A DNA stretch of 60,946 nucleotides, taken from the NCBI RefSeq assembly GCF_001467525.1, contig NZ_LNXS01000044.1:1-60946 (forward strand), in the 5' to 3' direction. This DNA is from Legionella anisa (GTDB taxonomy: Bacteria; Pseudomonadota; Gammaproteobacteria; Legionellales; Legionellaceae). The notes under the pieces are model-generated. The model searched no databases. It saw only the letters and a program-made list of their open reading frames with translations, and was not told where the DNA came from. The translations under genes were made by a program, and so were the position numbers. Of this stretch, positions 53,608-60,946 are shown in pieces; the first letter of the stretch is position 1, and every line of letters begins with the position of its first letter.

Positions 53608-55998
53608 ATGGCTGATGAACAATCGCTTTTCCAAAAATGGGCAATGGGCTATGGAGCCATTTCTCATCAAAAAGCAACGCAAATCAAGGTGCAATACGTC
53701 ATTTCTGAGTTAGCCCAAAAAGGGCAAAGTGAAGCAAGTACTCTCGCATTGTTTACCGCCGCCGATCGCATTGCTAATGCGGCCATGTGGTTGGTGGTGC
53801 ATCAAACTTATGCGAGTTGTGTCGATTTAGAAGGACAGCCTTTAGACCCGAATGCGTTTAAAACCAATCCGCAAGGCCATACAGGAGGTTCACTCAATAT
53901 GGTGCCTGCTTATGTCGGTTTCATGCTCGCCAATGCCTTAAGTGAGAGGACTCGTGGTTGGGTCATGGAACAAGGTCACTGTGTGGCGGCTATCGATAGT
54001 GTGAATCTTTTGTTAGATAATATGTGCCCTGAACATGAAAAGCGCTATGAACTGACCAATGAAGGCTTAACTCGTTACGTGACTGATTTTTATTCTTATC
54101 GATTGAATAAAAAAGGGCAACAGGATTCCCCCTTAGGCAGTCATGTCAATATCCATACTGCAGGAGGTATCTTAGAAGGAGGTTACCTTGGTTTTGCAGG
54201 CTTACAGTATAGCCATATGCCCTTGCCTAATGAAAGTTTGGTTGCTTTCTTATCGGATGGGGCATTTGAGGAGCAGCGTGGCTCGGATTGGGCGCCTCAT
54301 TGGTGGCGTGCTACAGACTGTGGTTTCGTCATTCCGATGATGATATTCAATGGCAGGCGTATTGACCAACGCTCGTTAGAAGCACAAGGGGAAGGTTTAT
54401 CCTCCTTTTTACAGCACCTAAAAACGTATCATTTTGATCCCATGGTCTTTGATGGCACCGATCCGGCTGCCTTTGCTTGCCTCATTTTAGAAGGGGAACG
54501 TTTATTGCAAGCACGCGGCCAAAGTGTTTTGGTCAAAGAGGAATCTTACCCTGTTTTGTTGCCTTATGGGGTGGCTGTGGCACCTAAAGGGGCAGGATTT
54601 TATGGGGCGGGCACCAATGCTGCGCATAGCCTTCCTTTAAGCGCCAATCCAAAAACCGATGCGGTGGCTAGACGACGTTTTAATGAAGGGGTACAGCGAC
54701 TGTTTGTACCTTTTGCTGAATTAATCCATGCTCGAGACACCTTAAAAAATCACGCTCAAACGAAGAGGCCATCAGAGCGTGATTACCCTATTGCCAATCG
54801 TCACGTGCGAATAAAAAGTCACCCACAGTTACTATTTTACACGACGAATGGCAATGAGCAGCTCGTAGGGTGTCCTATGTCGGCTATTGACAATACCTTT
54901 TTAGCCTACGTACAAGCCAATCCTGAGTTAAGACCACGGGTAGGGAATCCTGACGAGATGTTATCCAATCACATGCTAAAGACGCTCCATCATTTAAAAC
55001 ATCGGGTGACGGAAGTGGAGTCTCAAGAATTGGAAGCCATCGATGGACAAGTGATTACTGTGCTCAATGAAGAAGCGGTAGTTTGTGCCTGCCTTGGTAA
55101 TAAAGCAGGGATTAATCTAGTGGTGACTTATGAAGCCTTTGCCCTCAAAATGCTAGGTGCCATTCGGCAAGAATTGAATTGGTCTGATGAGTTACACGCG
55201 TGTGGCAAAAAACCCGGATGGCTATCGGTTCCTCTCGTGTTGACTTCTCATACGTATGAAAATGGCAAGAATGAGCGCTCACATCAAGACACCACCTTGT
55301 GTGAAGCTTTGTTAAGCGAATATTCGGATGTGTCGCGTGTGTTATTTCCCGCCGACTATAATTCTACCGTGGCAGCGCTTGATGGATGTTACCGGATGCA
55401 TGGTGCTATTGTGACGTTGGTGGTATCTAAAGAAAAAGTTCCTTTGCAATGGAGCGAGCAACAAGCCAAGCAACTGTTGGAAGATGGGATAATTCGTATG
55501 AGACCTCTTAAGAATCCTGATAAAGCAGACATCATTTTAACAGCCATTGGCTCTTATCAATTGCAACACGCATTAATCGCTGAGAAGCGACTTGCAGAAC
55601 GAGGCATTGTGGCAGTGGTCAATTATATGATGGAGCCGGGTCGTTTTCGCAATCCACGAACTCCTCGGGAAGCGCTTTTTCAAACCTCCTACAGTTTGCG
55701 CCAAGCGTATTATCCTGCCCACATTGCTTCACGAATTTTTATAAGCCATACGCGGCCTGAAGTGATGGCAGGCGTTCTAAGACCGCTTGACACAGGTAAG
55801 CAAACTATCTTTTTAGGATTTATCAATCAAGGAGGAACTTTGGATACCGCAGGCATGCTGTTTGTCAATCGTCAAACTTGGGCCCATATTCTTAGTGCCA
55901 GTGCGAACTGTTTAGGCTTTAAGCAGGAATCCTTATTAAAGCCTCAAGAAATAGAAGCGCTCTCTGGCCTCAGAAATCCGCACGGGGTGATTATTTAG
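53608..55998 (+). CDS. Divergent phosphoketolase-family enzyme
   Basis: Protein of 796 residues from the ATG at 53608; a start at 53539 would add 23 residues. It follows the phosphoketolase fold in three domains. SDGAFEEQRGSDWAPHWW (about 231-248) stands at the ThDP site in place of GDGEAETGP, and FNGRRIDQRS follows as in LNGYKIANPT. GHTGGSLNMVPAY replaces GHWGTTPGLNF. SHQDTTL (about 565) keeps the HQDPG region. Known relatives cleave xylulose 5-phosphate or fructose 6-phosphate with phosphate to acetyl phosphate. Such proteins are sometimes annotated as xylulose 5-phosphate 3-epimerase. Acetyl phosphate would feed AckA and Pta downstream. Confidence 0.8.
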   Translation: MADEQSLFQKWAMGYGAISHQKATQIKVQYVISELAQKGQSEASTLALFTAADRIANAAMWLVVHQTYASCVDLEGQPLDPNAFKTNPQGHTGGSLNMVPAYVGFMLANALSERTRGWVMEQGHCVAAIDSVNLLLDNMCPEHEKRYELTNEGLTRYVTDFYSYRLNKKGQQDSPLGSHVNIHTAGGILEGGYLGFAGLQYSHMPLPNESLVAFLSDGAFEEQRGSDWAPHWWRATDCGFVIPMMIFNGRRIDQRSLEAQGEGLSSFLQHLKTYHFDPMVFDGTDPAAFACLILEGERLLQARGQSVLVKEESYPVLLPYGVAVAPKGAGFYGAGTNAAHSLPLSANPKTDAVARRRFNEGVQRLFVPFAELIHARDTLKNHAQTKRPSERDYPIANRHVRIKSHPQLLFYTTNGNEQLVGCPMSAIDNTFLAYVQANPELRPRVGNPDEMLSNHMLKTLHHLKHRVTEVESQELEAIDGQVITVLNEEAVVCACLGNKAGINLVVTYEAFALKMLGAIRQELNWSDELHACGKKPGWLSVPLVLTSHTYENGKNERSHQDTTLCEALLSEYSDVSRVLFPADYNSTVAALDGCYRMHGAIVTLVVSKEKVPLQWSEQQAKQLLEDGIIRMRPLKNPDKADIILTAIGSYQLQHALIAEKRLAERGIVAVVNYMMEPGRFRNPRTPREALFQTSYSLRQAYYPAHIASRIFISHTRPEVMAGVLRPLDTGKQTIFLGFINQGGTLDTAGMLFVNRQTWAHILSASANCLGFKQESLLKPQEIEALSGLRNPHGVII

Positions 55999-56099
55999 TT
56001 CCTTCCCCCTGGATGAAGTGGCTCTTGAACCGAAGGAGGCGGGTTAAATCTTGTGCTATTATTACTGTATCTTATTGATTATAGAGCTTAATACTAAGG

Positions 56100-57899
56100 A
56101 TGCCGGTGATGAAGGGATTAGAGAAGCAATGTTGTCCTAAGGAAATTCTATTGACCCAGCAAAAAGAATCGATGGACGATTTGGATTCGTGTTGTGTCCC
56201 TACTGAGGTCAGTACCCCTGATGATTTCTTTCTGTTCTTTACTCGCCTGGTTCACGCAAACCTCGCGAAATGGACTATGGGAATAAGTCCCGCAGCAATC
56301 GGTTCATCCTATTCCACCTGGCTTTGGCAATTGGCCCAAACCCCTGGATTATTATCGGAATTGGCTGCTTATCCTCTTGTTCATGCCAATGATTGCATTA
56401 ATAACATCGTTTGCGTTGACCGTGCTGCTGGTGGTAAAGACGTGCGATTCAAAAAAGACAGTTGGCAGCCCATGCCATGGCGTTTATTCGCAGAAGGGTT
56501 TTTGCAGGTGGAGGATTGGTGGCGACGTGCTACAACGAATGTACCAGGGTTACCTCGTCCGGTGGAGCGCACGGTTTCATTTTGGGCACGCCAATGGCTT
56601 GATGCTTTATCCCCCTCCAATTTTGTCTGGTCGAACCCTGATTTATTCAACGAAGCCCTGCGCACTGGTGGCCTTAATCTCACTCAAGGCAGCCAAATTG
56701 CATTAGAAGACTGGCTAGAAAAACTAACCGGCACACCACCAACAGGCTCCGAACACTTTATCCCAGGCCAACAGGTGGCCATTACGCCAGGACGTGTGGT
56801 GTTTCAAAATCATTTAATTGAACTCATTCAATATGAGTCACAAACCAAGACGGTATACAAAGAGCCGATATTGATACTGCCGGCTTGGATTATGAAATAT
56901 TATATACTGGATTTGTCCCCACATAATTCTTTGGTGAAGTGGCTCGTAAAGCAAGGACACACGGTATTTATAATCTCCTGGCGCAATCCCGATAAAGAGG
57001 ACCGTGATTTGGGGATGGATGATTATTATCGTCTTGGTGCCATGGCGGCGATTGATGCGGTTTCCACCATTCTACCAGAGACCAAAATCAATCTGATGGG
57101 CTATTGTTTAGGCGGCACCTTGGCCCTAATTACGGCGTCCGTGATGGGAAGAGACAAGGATGAACGGTTAAATAGCCTTACGCTGTTGGCAGCCCAAGGG
57201 GATTTTACCGAGGCTGGTGAATTAATGCTTTTTGTGACGGAAAGCCAAGTGGATTTTCTGAAAAGCATGATGCAGGAACAGGGGTATCTGGACACGAAGC
57301 AAATGGCGGGTTCTTTCCAGATGTTGCGTGCTTATGACTTAATCTGGTCCAAGATGATTCAAGATTACATGCATGGCATGCGGCGTGGAATGATTGATTT
57401 AACCGCTTGGAATGCTGATGCTACCCGAATGCCTTATAAAATGCACAGCGAATACCTTGAAAAACTTTTTTTAAAAAATGATTTTGCCGAGGGGCGTTAT
57501 ACGGTGGAAGGAAAACCGGTGGCCGCCGAAAACATTCAGTGGCCTGTTTTTGCTGTGAGCACTGAAAAAGACCACGTAGCTCCCTGGCAGTCAGTGTATA
57601 AAATCCACTTGATGACGGATGGTGATGTGACCTTCGTCCTCACGGGTGGCGGCCATAATGTGGGTATTGTGAGTGAACCGGGACATCCAGGGCGCTCTTA
57701 CCGTATTCATGAGCATAAAGAGGGCGAGGCGTACTTAAACCCCGAAAACTGGCTAACCGTTGCAGAAAGGCGTGAGGGTTCCTGGTGGCGCGGTTGGCAT
57801 GAGTGGCTGGTACTGCAATCCACCAAGAAACGCATTCCTCCACCGGTTATAGATACGTCACTACCAGCAGCCCCCGGCGCTTATGTGCATCAGAAATAG
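56100..57899 (+). CDS. phaC: Polyhydroxyalkanoate synthase
   Basis: Protein of 599 residues, class I length. The nucleophile elbow GYCLGGTLA (Cys near 336), STEKDHVAPW (Asp near 490) and GGGHNVGIVSEPG (His near 518) give the Cys-Asp-His triad, and the N-terminal FWARQWLDALSPSNFVWSNP in parts (about 160-180) is typical of PhaC. It would link hydroxyacyl-CoA into polyester. A Cys-rich start with CCPKE and CCVP is unusual. It is 12 bp before the MaoC-Pta gene. Confidence 0.92.
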   Translation: MPVMKGLEKQCCPKEILLTQQKESMDDLDSCCVPTEVSTPDDFFLFFTRLVHANLAKWTMGISPAAIGSSYSTWLWQLAQTPGLLSELAAYPLVHANDCINNIVCVDRAAGGKDVRFKKDSWQPMPWRLFAEGFLQVEDWWRRATTNVPGLPRPVERTVSFWARQWLDALSPSNFVWSNPDLFNEALRTGGLNLTQGSQIALEDWLEKLTGTPPTGSEHFIPGQQVAITPGRVVFQNHLIELIQYESQTKTVYKEPILILPAWIMKYYILDLSPHNSLVKWLVKQGHTVFIISWRNPDKEDRDLGMDDYYRLGAMAAIDAVSTILPETKINLMGYCLGGTLALITASVMGRDKDERLNSLTLLAAQGDFTEAGELMLFVTESQVDFLKSMMQEQGYLDTKQMAGSFQMLRAYDLIWSKMIQDYMHGMRRGMIDLTAWNADATRMPYKMHSEYLEKLFLKNDFAEGRYTVEGKPVAAENIQWPVFAVSTEKDHVAPWQSVYKIHLMTDGDVTFVLTGGGHNVGIVSEPGHPGRSYRIHEHKEGEAYLNPENWLTVAERREGSWWRGWHEWLVLQSTKKRIPPPVIDTSLPAAPGAYVHQK

Positions 57900-57911
57900 A
57901 AAGGAAGAAGG

Positions 57912-59318
57912 ATGGAGCAGGAATTTCTTGAGAATGTGACCTTTAATGAACTTGAAGTGGGCCGTCAGGCCAGCTTAAGTAAAACGCTCACTCAAGACGA
58001 CATCAATTTGTTTGCTGCCATGTCGGGCGATGTGAATCCCGCTCATGTGGATCCCGTGTTTGCCAAGAGTACTATTTTTCATGGGATTGTTGGGCATGGT
58101 ATGTGGTCTGGCACATTGATTTCCGCACTTCTTGGCACCGTTTTACCTGGGCCAGGTACGATTTATCTTGAACAGGATATCCAATTTAAAAAGCCAGTGC
58201 GTTTAGGCGATACCATCACCATTACCCTCCTGGTTAAGGACAAGCGTACCAATAAACCCATTGTGATTTTTGGTTGCAAGGGTGTCAATCAGCGTGGAGA
58301 AACCGTGATTGAGGGATTAGCAACCGTCCTTGCACCAACAGAAAAAATGCGCGTGGCGCGTGCTCATCTTCCATCTATTGAAATGTATAACCACGATCGC
58401 TTTGAAGCCATTATTAAGACGTGTCGCTGTATGGCAGCTATCCGTACGGCAATCGTACATCCTGTAACGAGCAACGTCATGGAAGCGGTGAACGATGCGG
58501 TGAAGGCAGGACTCATTACTCCTCTATTGGTGGGACCTTTGGCTAAAATGAAGGGTGCAGCTCGTGATGCCCATATTGATTTATCCCAATGGGAAACACT
58601 GGATACTGAGCATAGCGATGCTGCCGCCAATAAAGCGGCTGATTTGGCCGCTGCAGGCGAGATTGATGCCATCATGAAAGGCTCCTTAAGCACCCATGAA
58701 TTAATGGCAGCGATTGTGCCTTCGGCATCCGGTTTACGCACCCAACACCGAGTCAGCTATGCCTATGTCATGGATGTACCTTCTTACCACAAGCCACTGA
58801 TTGTTACCGATGCAGCGATTAATATCGCCCCAAGTGCGAGTGACAAAGCCGACATTTGTCAGAATGCCATTCACCTTTGGCGAGTATTGTATGGTGAAGA
58901 TAAGAAGCCCAAAGTAGCTGTATTGGCGGCTATTGAAACCGTCAATCCCAAGATGCAAGCCACAGTTGATGCGTCGATTTTATGTAAAATGGCTGACCGA
59001 GGTCAGATAACCCATGGCATCCTTGACGGCCCCTTGGCGTTTGATAACGCAATTAACAAAGAGGCAGCCAAAGAAAAAGGAATTGTTTCGCTGGTTGCTG
59101 GGGATGCTGATATTCTTTTGGTGCCTGAAATTGAATCGGGTAATATTTTAGCCAAGCAACTCACCTTTTTAGGGCATGCGGATGCTGCTGGCATTGTTTT
59201 AGGGGCCCGTGTGCCCATCATTTTGGTAAGTCGTGCTGATTCACTGCGCACACGCCTTTTTTCCTGTGCTCTGGCTGTTAAAATGGCCTCAGCGCGAAAG
59301 GAAGGACGAATTAAATGA
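57912..59318 (+). CDS. Bifunctional enoyl-CoA hydratase (MaoC) / phosphate acetyltransferase
   Basis: Protein of 468 residues. The N-terminal MaoC hotdog domain (about 1-150) has FAAMSGDVNPAHVDPVFA with the catalytic Asp/His, as in PhaJ. The C-terminal PTA/PTB domain (about 165-468) has VAVLAAIETVNPKMQAT in parts and GPLAFDNAINKEAA, typical of phosphate acetyl- or butyryltransferases. PhaJ would supply hydroxyacyl-CoA for PhaC, and Pta would convert acetyl phosphate to acetyl-CoA. It overlaps ackA by 4 bp. The fusion is known in several proteobacteria. Confidence 0.92.
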   Translation: MEQEFLENVTFNELEVGRQASLSKTLTQDDINLFAAMSGDVNPAHVDPVFAKSTIFHGIVGHGMWSGTLISALLGTVLPGPGTIYLEQDIQFKKPVRLGDTITITLLVKDKRTNKPIVIFGCKGVNQRGETVIEGLATVLAPTEKMRVARAHLPSIEMYNHDRFEAIIKTCRCMAAIRTAIVHPVTSNVMEAVNDAVKAGLITPLLVGPLAKMKGAARDAHIDLSQWETLDTEHSDAAANKAADLAAAGEIDAIMKGSLSTHELMAAIVPSASGLRTQHRVSYAYVMDVPSYHKPLIVTDAAINIAPSASDKADICQNAIHLWRVLYGEDKKPKVAVLAAIETVNPKMQATVDASILCKMADRGQITHGILDGPLAFDNAINKEAAKEKGIVSLVAGDADILLVPEIESGNILAKQLTFLGHADAAGIVLGARVPIILVSRADSLRTRLFSCALAVKMASARKEGRIK

Positions 59319-60451
59319 CGAACATCAAAGCCTCGTGCCTTCTTGTGATTAATGTAGGCTCCTCCAGTATCAAATTTCAGCTTTTTTCAAGACAACCCAA
59401 TCCAAAGCGTTTAGCTTATGGGAAAGTAGTCGATATAGGGGGCAAGCCTTTATTTACAGCCACCGATGCTCTACTAAATTCTGGCGATGCCCCAATTGAT
59501 CAAAAAAGTCTTTCAGAACAGTGCACCCATGAAGAAGCCTTACGTTTTATTTTAAATTGGATTGATGCATGGAGTGAGCAGTGGCCAGTGACTGTAGTGG
59601 CACATCGGATTGTCCATGGCGGTACGCTTTTTAAAAGCAGTGTGGTAATCGATTCAAGGGTGATGAAGCAATTATGGGAGTTGGCACCTTTGGCTCCTTT
59701 GCACCAACCCCATAATCTCAAGGCTATTGAAATCATTAATCAATTGAAACCCGAGATACCCCAGATTGCTTGTTTTGATACGGCATTTCATGCCCATCAT
59801 GAGGCTTTATTCACTGAATACGCTTTACCACAAACAATACGAGCCCAAGGTGTTCGTCGCTATGGGTTTCATGGTTTATCGTATGAATGGATTACGCATA
59901 CCTTATGTCAACATGAACCTTCCTTGGTGAATGGACGGATTATTGCGGCCCATCTTGGCAATGGGGCGAGTTTATGCGCAATGCATCATGGCGTAAGCAT
60001 TGATACCACGATGGGTATGACCGTATTAGATGGGTTACCGATGGGGACTCGTTGTGGCAATCTCGATCCCGGTGCTGTGCTGTTTATGATACGTCAGCTC
60101 GGGTTGTCTTCTGATGAGATTGAGCATCTTTTTTATAATGAGTCTGGGCTTCTTGGTTTATCGGAGCTCTCCAATGACCTCAAAATTCTAGAAGAGAGCG
60201 AGAGTGAAAAGGCACGATTTGCATTAGAGTACTTCTGCCTCAAAACGGCCCAATTCATGGGTATGATGGCAGTGGCCCTAGGTGGAGTTGATGCGATTGT
60301 TTTTACTGGTGGTATTGGCGAGAATTCAGCGTTTGTGCGTGATGCTATCTTACGTCGTTTGGAGTTTCTAAAACCTTTTGAAACCCGTATTGTTTCGGCC
60401 AATGAAGAACGGATGATGGCACTGCATACCATGTCACTACTTAAATACTAA
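59315..60451 (+). CDS. ackA: Acetate kinase
   Basis: Protein of 378 residues, slightly short for the family (about 400). NVGSSSIKFQLF (residue 13 on), ACFDTAFH (about 150), RRYGFHGLSYEW (about 180) and HLGNGASLCAM (about 213) cover the ATP and acetate sites; GGIGENSAFVR (about 330) closes the fold. It makes ATP and acetate from acetyl phosphate. It is translationally coupled to the MaoC-Pta gene and followed by fabI 17 bp later. Confidence 0.94.
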   Translation: MTNIKASCLLVINVGSSSIKFQLFSRQPNPKRLAYGKVVDIGGKPLFTATDALLNSGDAPIDQKSLSEQCTHEEALRFILNWIDAWSEQWPVTVVAHRIVHGGTLFKSSVVIDSRVMKQLWELAPLAPLHQPHNLKAIEIINQLKPEIPQIACFDTAFHAHHEALFTEYALPQTIRAQGVRRYGFHGLSYEWITHTLCQHEPSLVNGRIIAAHLGNGASLCAMHHGVSIDTTMGMTVLDGLPMGTRCGNLDPGAVLFMIRQLGLSSDEIEHLFYNESGLLGLSELSNDLKILEESESEKARFALEYFCLKTAQFMGMMAVALGGVDAIVFTGGIGENSAFVRDAILRRLEFLKPFETRIVSANEERMMALHTMSLLKY

Positions 60452-60468
60452 ACTGGAATTGGAAGCCT

Positions 60469-60946
60469 ATGAAGAATAAAAAAGGACTGATTATTGGCAT
60501 TGCCAATGAGCACTCGATTGCCTGGGGTTGTGCCAAAGTATTGCATGACGCCAATTGCGAATTAGCCATCACGTATCAGAATGAGAAAGCCAAGAGTTAT
60601 GCTCAGCCTCTAGCAGAACAGGTTTCAGCATCCATTTTCATGCCTCTTGATGTGACGGATAAAGCCCAATTCGATGCATTATTCCTAAGGATAAAAGAGA
60701 GCTGGGGTCATCTTGATTTTGTCATTCATGCCATTGCTTTTGCGCCAAAAGCGGATTTACAAGGTCGGGTTGTCGATTGCTCCAAAGAGGGATTTATGGT
60801 GGCCATAGATATTTCTTGTCATTCTCTTATTCGATTGGCAAAAGCAGCTGAGCCACTGATGATCAATGGAGGAAGTATCATGACCATGAGTTATTATGGT
60901 GCAGAAAGAGTCGTTAAAAATTACAACCTCATGGGGCCAGTTAAGG
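60469..60946 (+). CDS. fabI: Enoyl-[acyl-carrier-protein] reductase FabI (3' end outside window)
   Basis: The first 159 codons are present and the gene runs off the window. GLIIGIANEHSIAWGCA (residue 6 on) is the NAD-binding start of FabI, and SYYGAERVVKNYNLMGPVK holds the Tyr-Tyr-Lys catalytic set (Tyr near 143, Tyr near 153, Lys near 160). It reduces enoyl-ACP with NADH. As a likely second FabI in the genome it may serve this cluster, for example linking fatty acid and hydroxyalkanoate flow. GGAAG lies before the ATG. Confidence 0.93.
   Translation, partial: MKNKKGLIIGIANEHSIAWGCAKVLHDANCELAITYQNEKAKSYAQPLAEQVSASIFMPLDVTDKAQFDALFLRIKESWGHLDFVIHAIAFAPKADLQGRVVDCSKEGFMVAIDISCHSLIRLAKAAEPLMINGGSIMTMSYYGAERVVKNYNLMGPVK

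Overview
The window looks like a piece of a Legionella chromosome, close to L. pneumophila. The main reason is the lvrR-lvrA-lvrB-lvrC regulatory block next to a GI-type (PFGI/LGI-like) conjugation operon, a known Legionella arrangement. Supporting signs are AT-rich intergenic regions, small hydrophobic lipoproteins, a Sel1-repeat protein, and a short palindromic element that I believe is repeated in Legionella genomes. No rRNA, tRNA, CRISPR array, integrase or complete insertion sequence was found, so the species and the island ends cannot be fixed.

Layout. (1) 82-7194, minus strand: part of an integrative-element conjugation operon (pilus, membrane and coupling-type accessory proteins) headed by lvrA, lvrB and the CsrA paralogue lvrC. 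The divergent repressor gene lvrR follows at 7380-8042, with a paired candidate operator between. (2) 8340-25839: metal cargo. It holds an HVHP periplasmic protein, a P2A cation ATPase overlapping a CusCBA-type exporter, a coupled trio (MBL-fold RNase, AMP phosphorylase-like enzyme, PRPP synthetase-like enzyme), a Cu(I) P1B-ATPase, a diguanylate cyclase and a DUF4156 lipoprotein. (3) 25861-31791: a second, HelA/CzcA-type RND exporter with a small helical exported protein. (4) 31922-36000: a loose region with a His/Trp/Gly-rich exported protein, tiny lipoproteins, a Sel1 protein and several decayed gene fragments, some copied from genes elsewhere in the window. (5) 36087-43166: a DUF2231 membrane protein, a multicopper oxidase fused to a CopB-like outer-membrane barrel, and a minus-strand three-gene redox system (ferredoxin-reductase fusion, cytochrome b-like protein, seven-haem cytochrome c). 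(6) 43525-49711: an N-ATPase operon in the order D-C-Q-B-E-F-A-G. (7) 49829-51567: a Met-rich periplasmic protein and small membrane proteins. (8) 51659-60946: a carbon/energy cluster with a DUF3141 hydrolase, a divergent phosphoketolase-like enzyme, PHA synthase, a MaoC-Pta fusion, acetate kinase and FabI (cut by the window end).

How it may work together. Metal ions, chiefly copper, would be removed from the cytoplasm by P-type ATPases and from the periplasm by two RND pumps. They would be oxidised by the CopA-CopB fusion and buffered by Met-, His- and Gly-rich exported proteins. The metabolic genes could turn RNA-derived nucleotides and sugar phosphates into acetyl phosphate, then ATP (AckA), acetyl-CoA (Pta) or polyhydroxyalkanoate. 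A second rotary ATPase would help ion and energy balance. This reading is inference from gene content. The strongest candidates for something undescribed are the CopA-CopB fusion, the three-gene transmembrane redox chain, the RNase/AMP-phosphorylase/PRPP-synthetase trio coupled to cusA, and the family of micro-lipoproteins with His/Gly tails.
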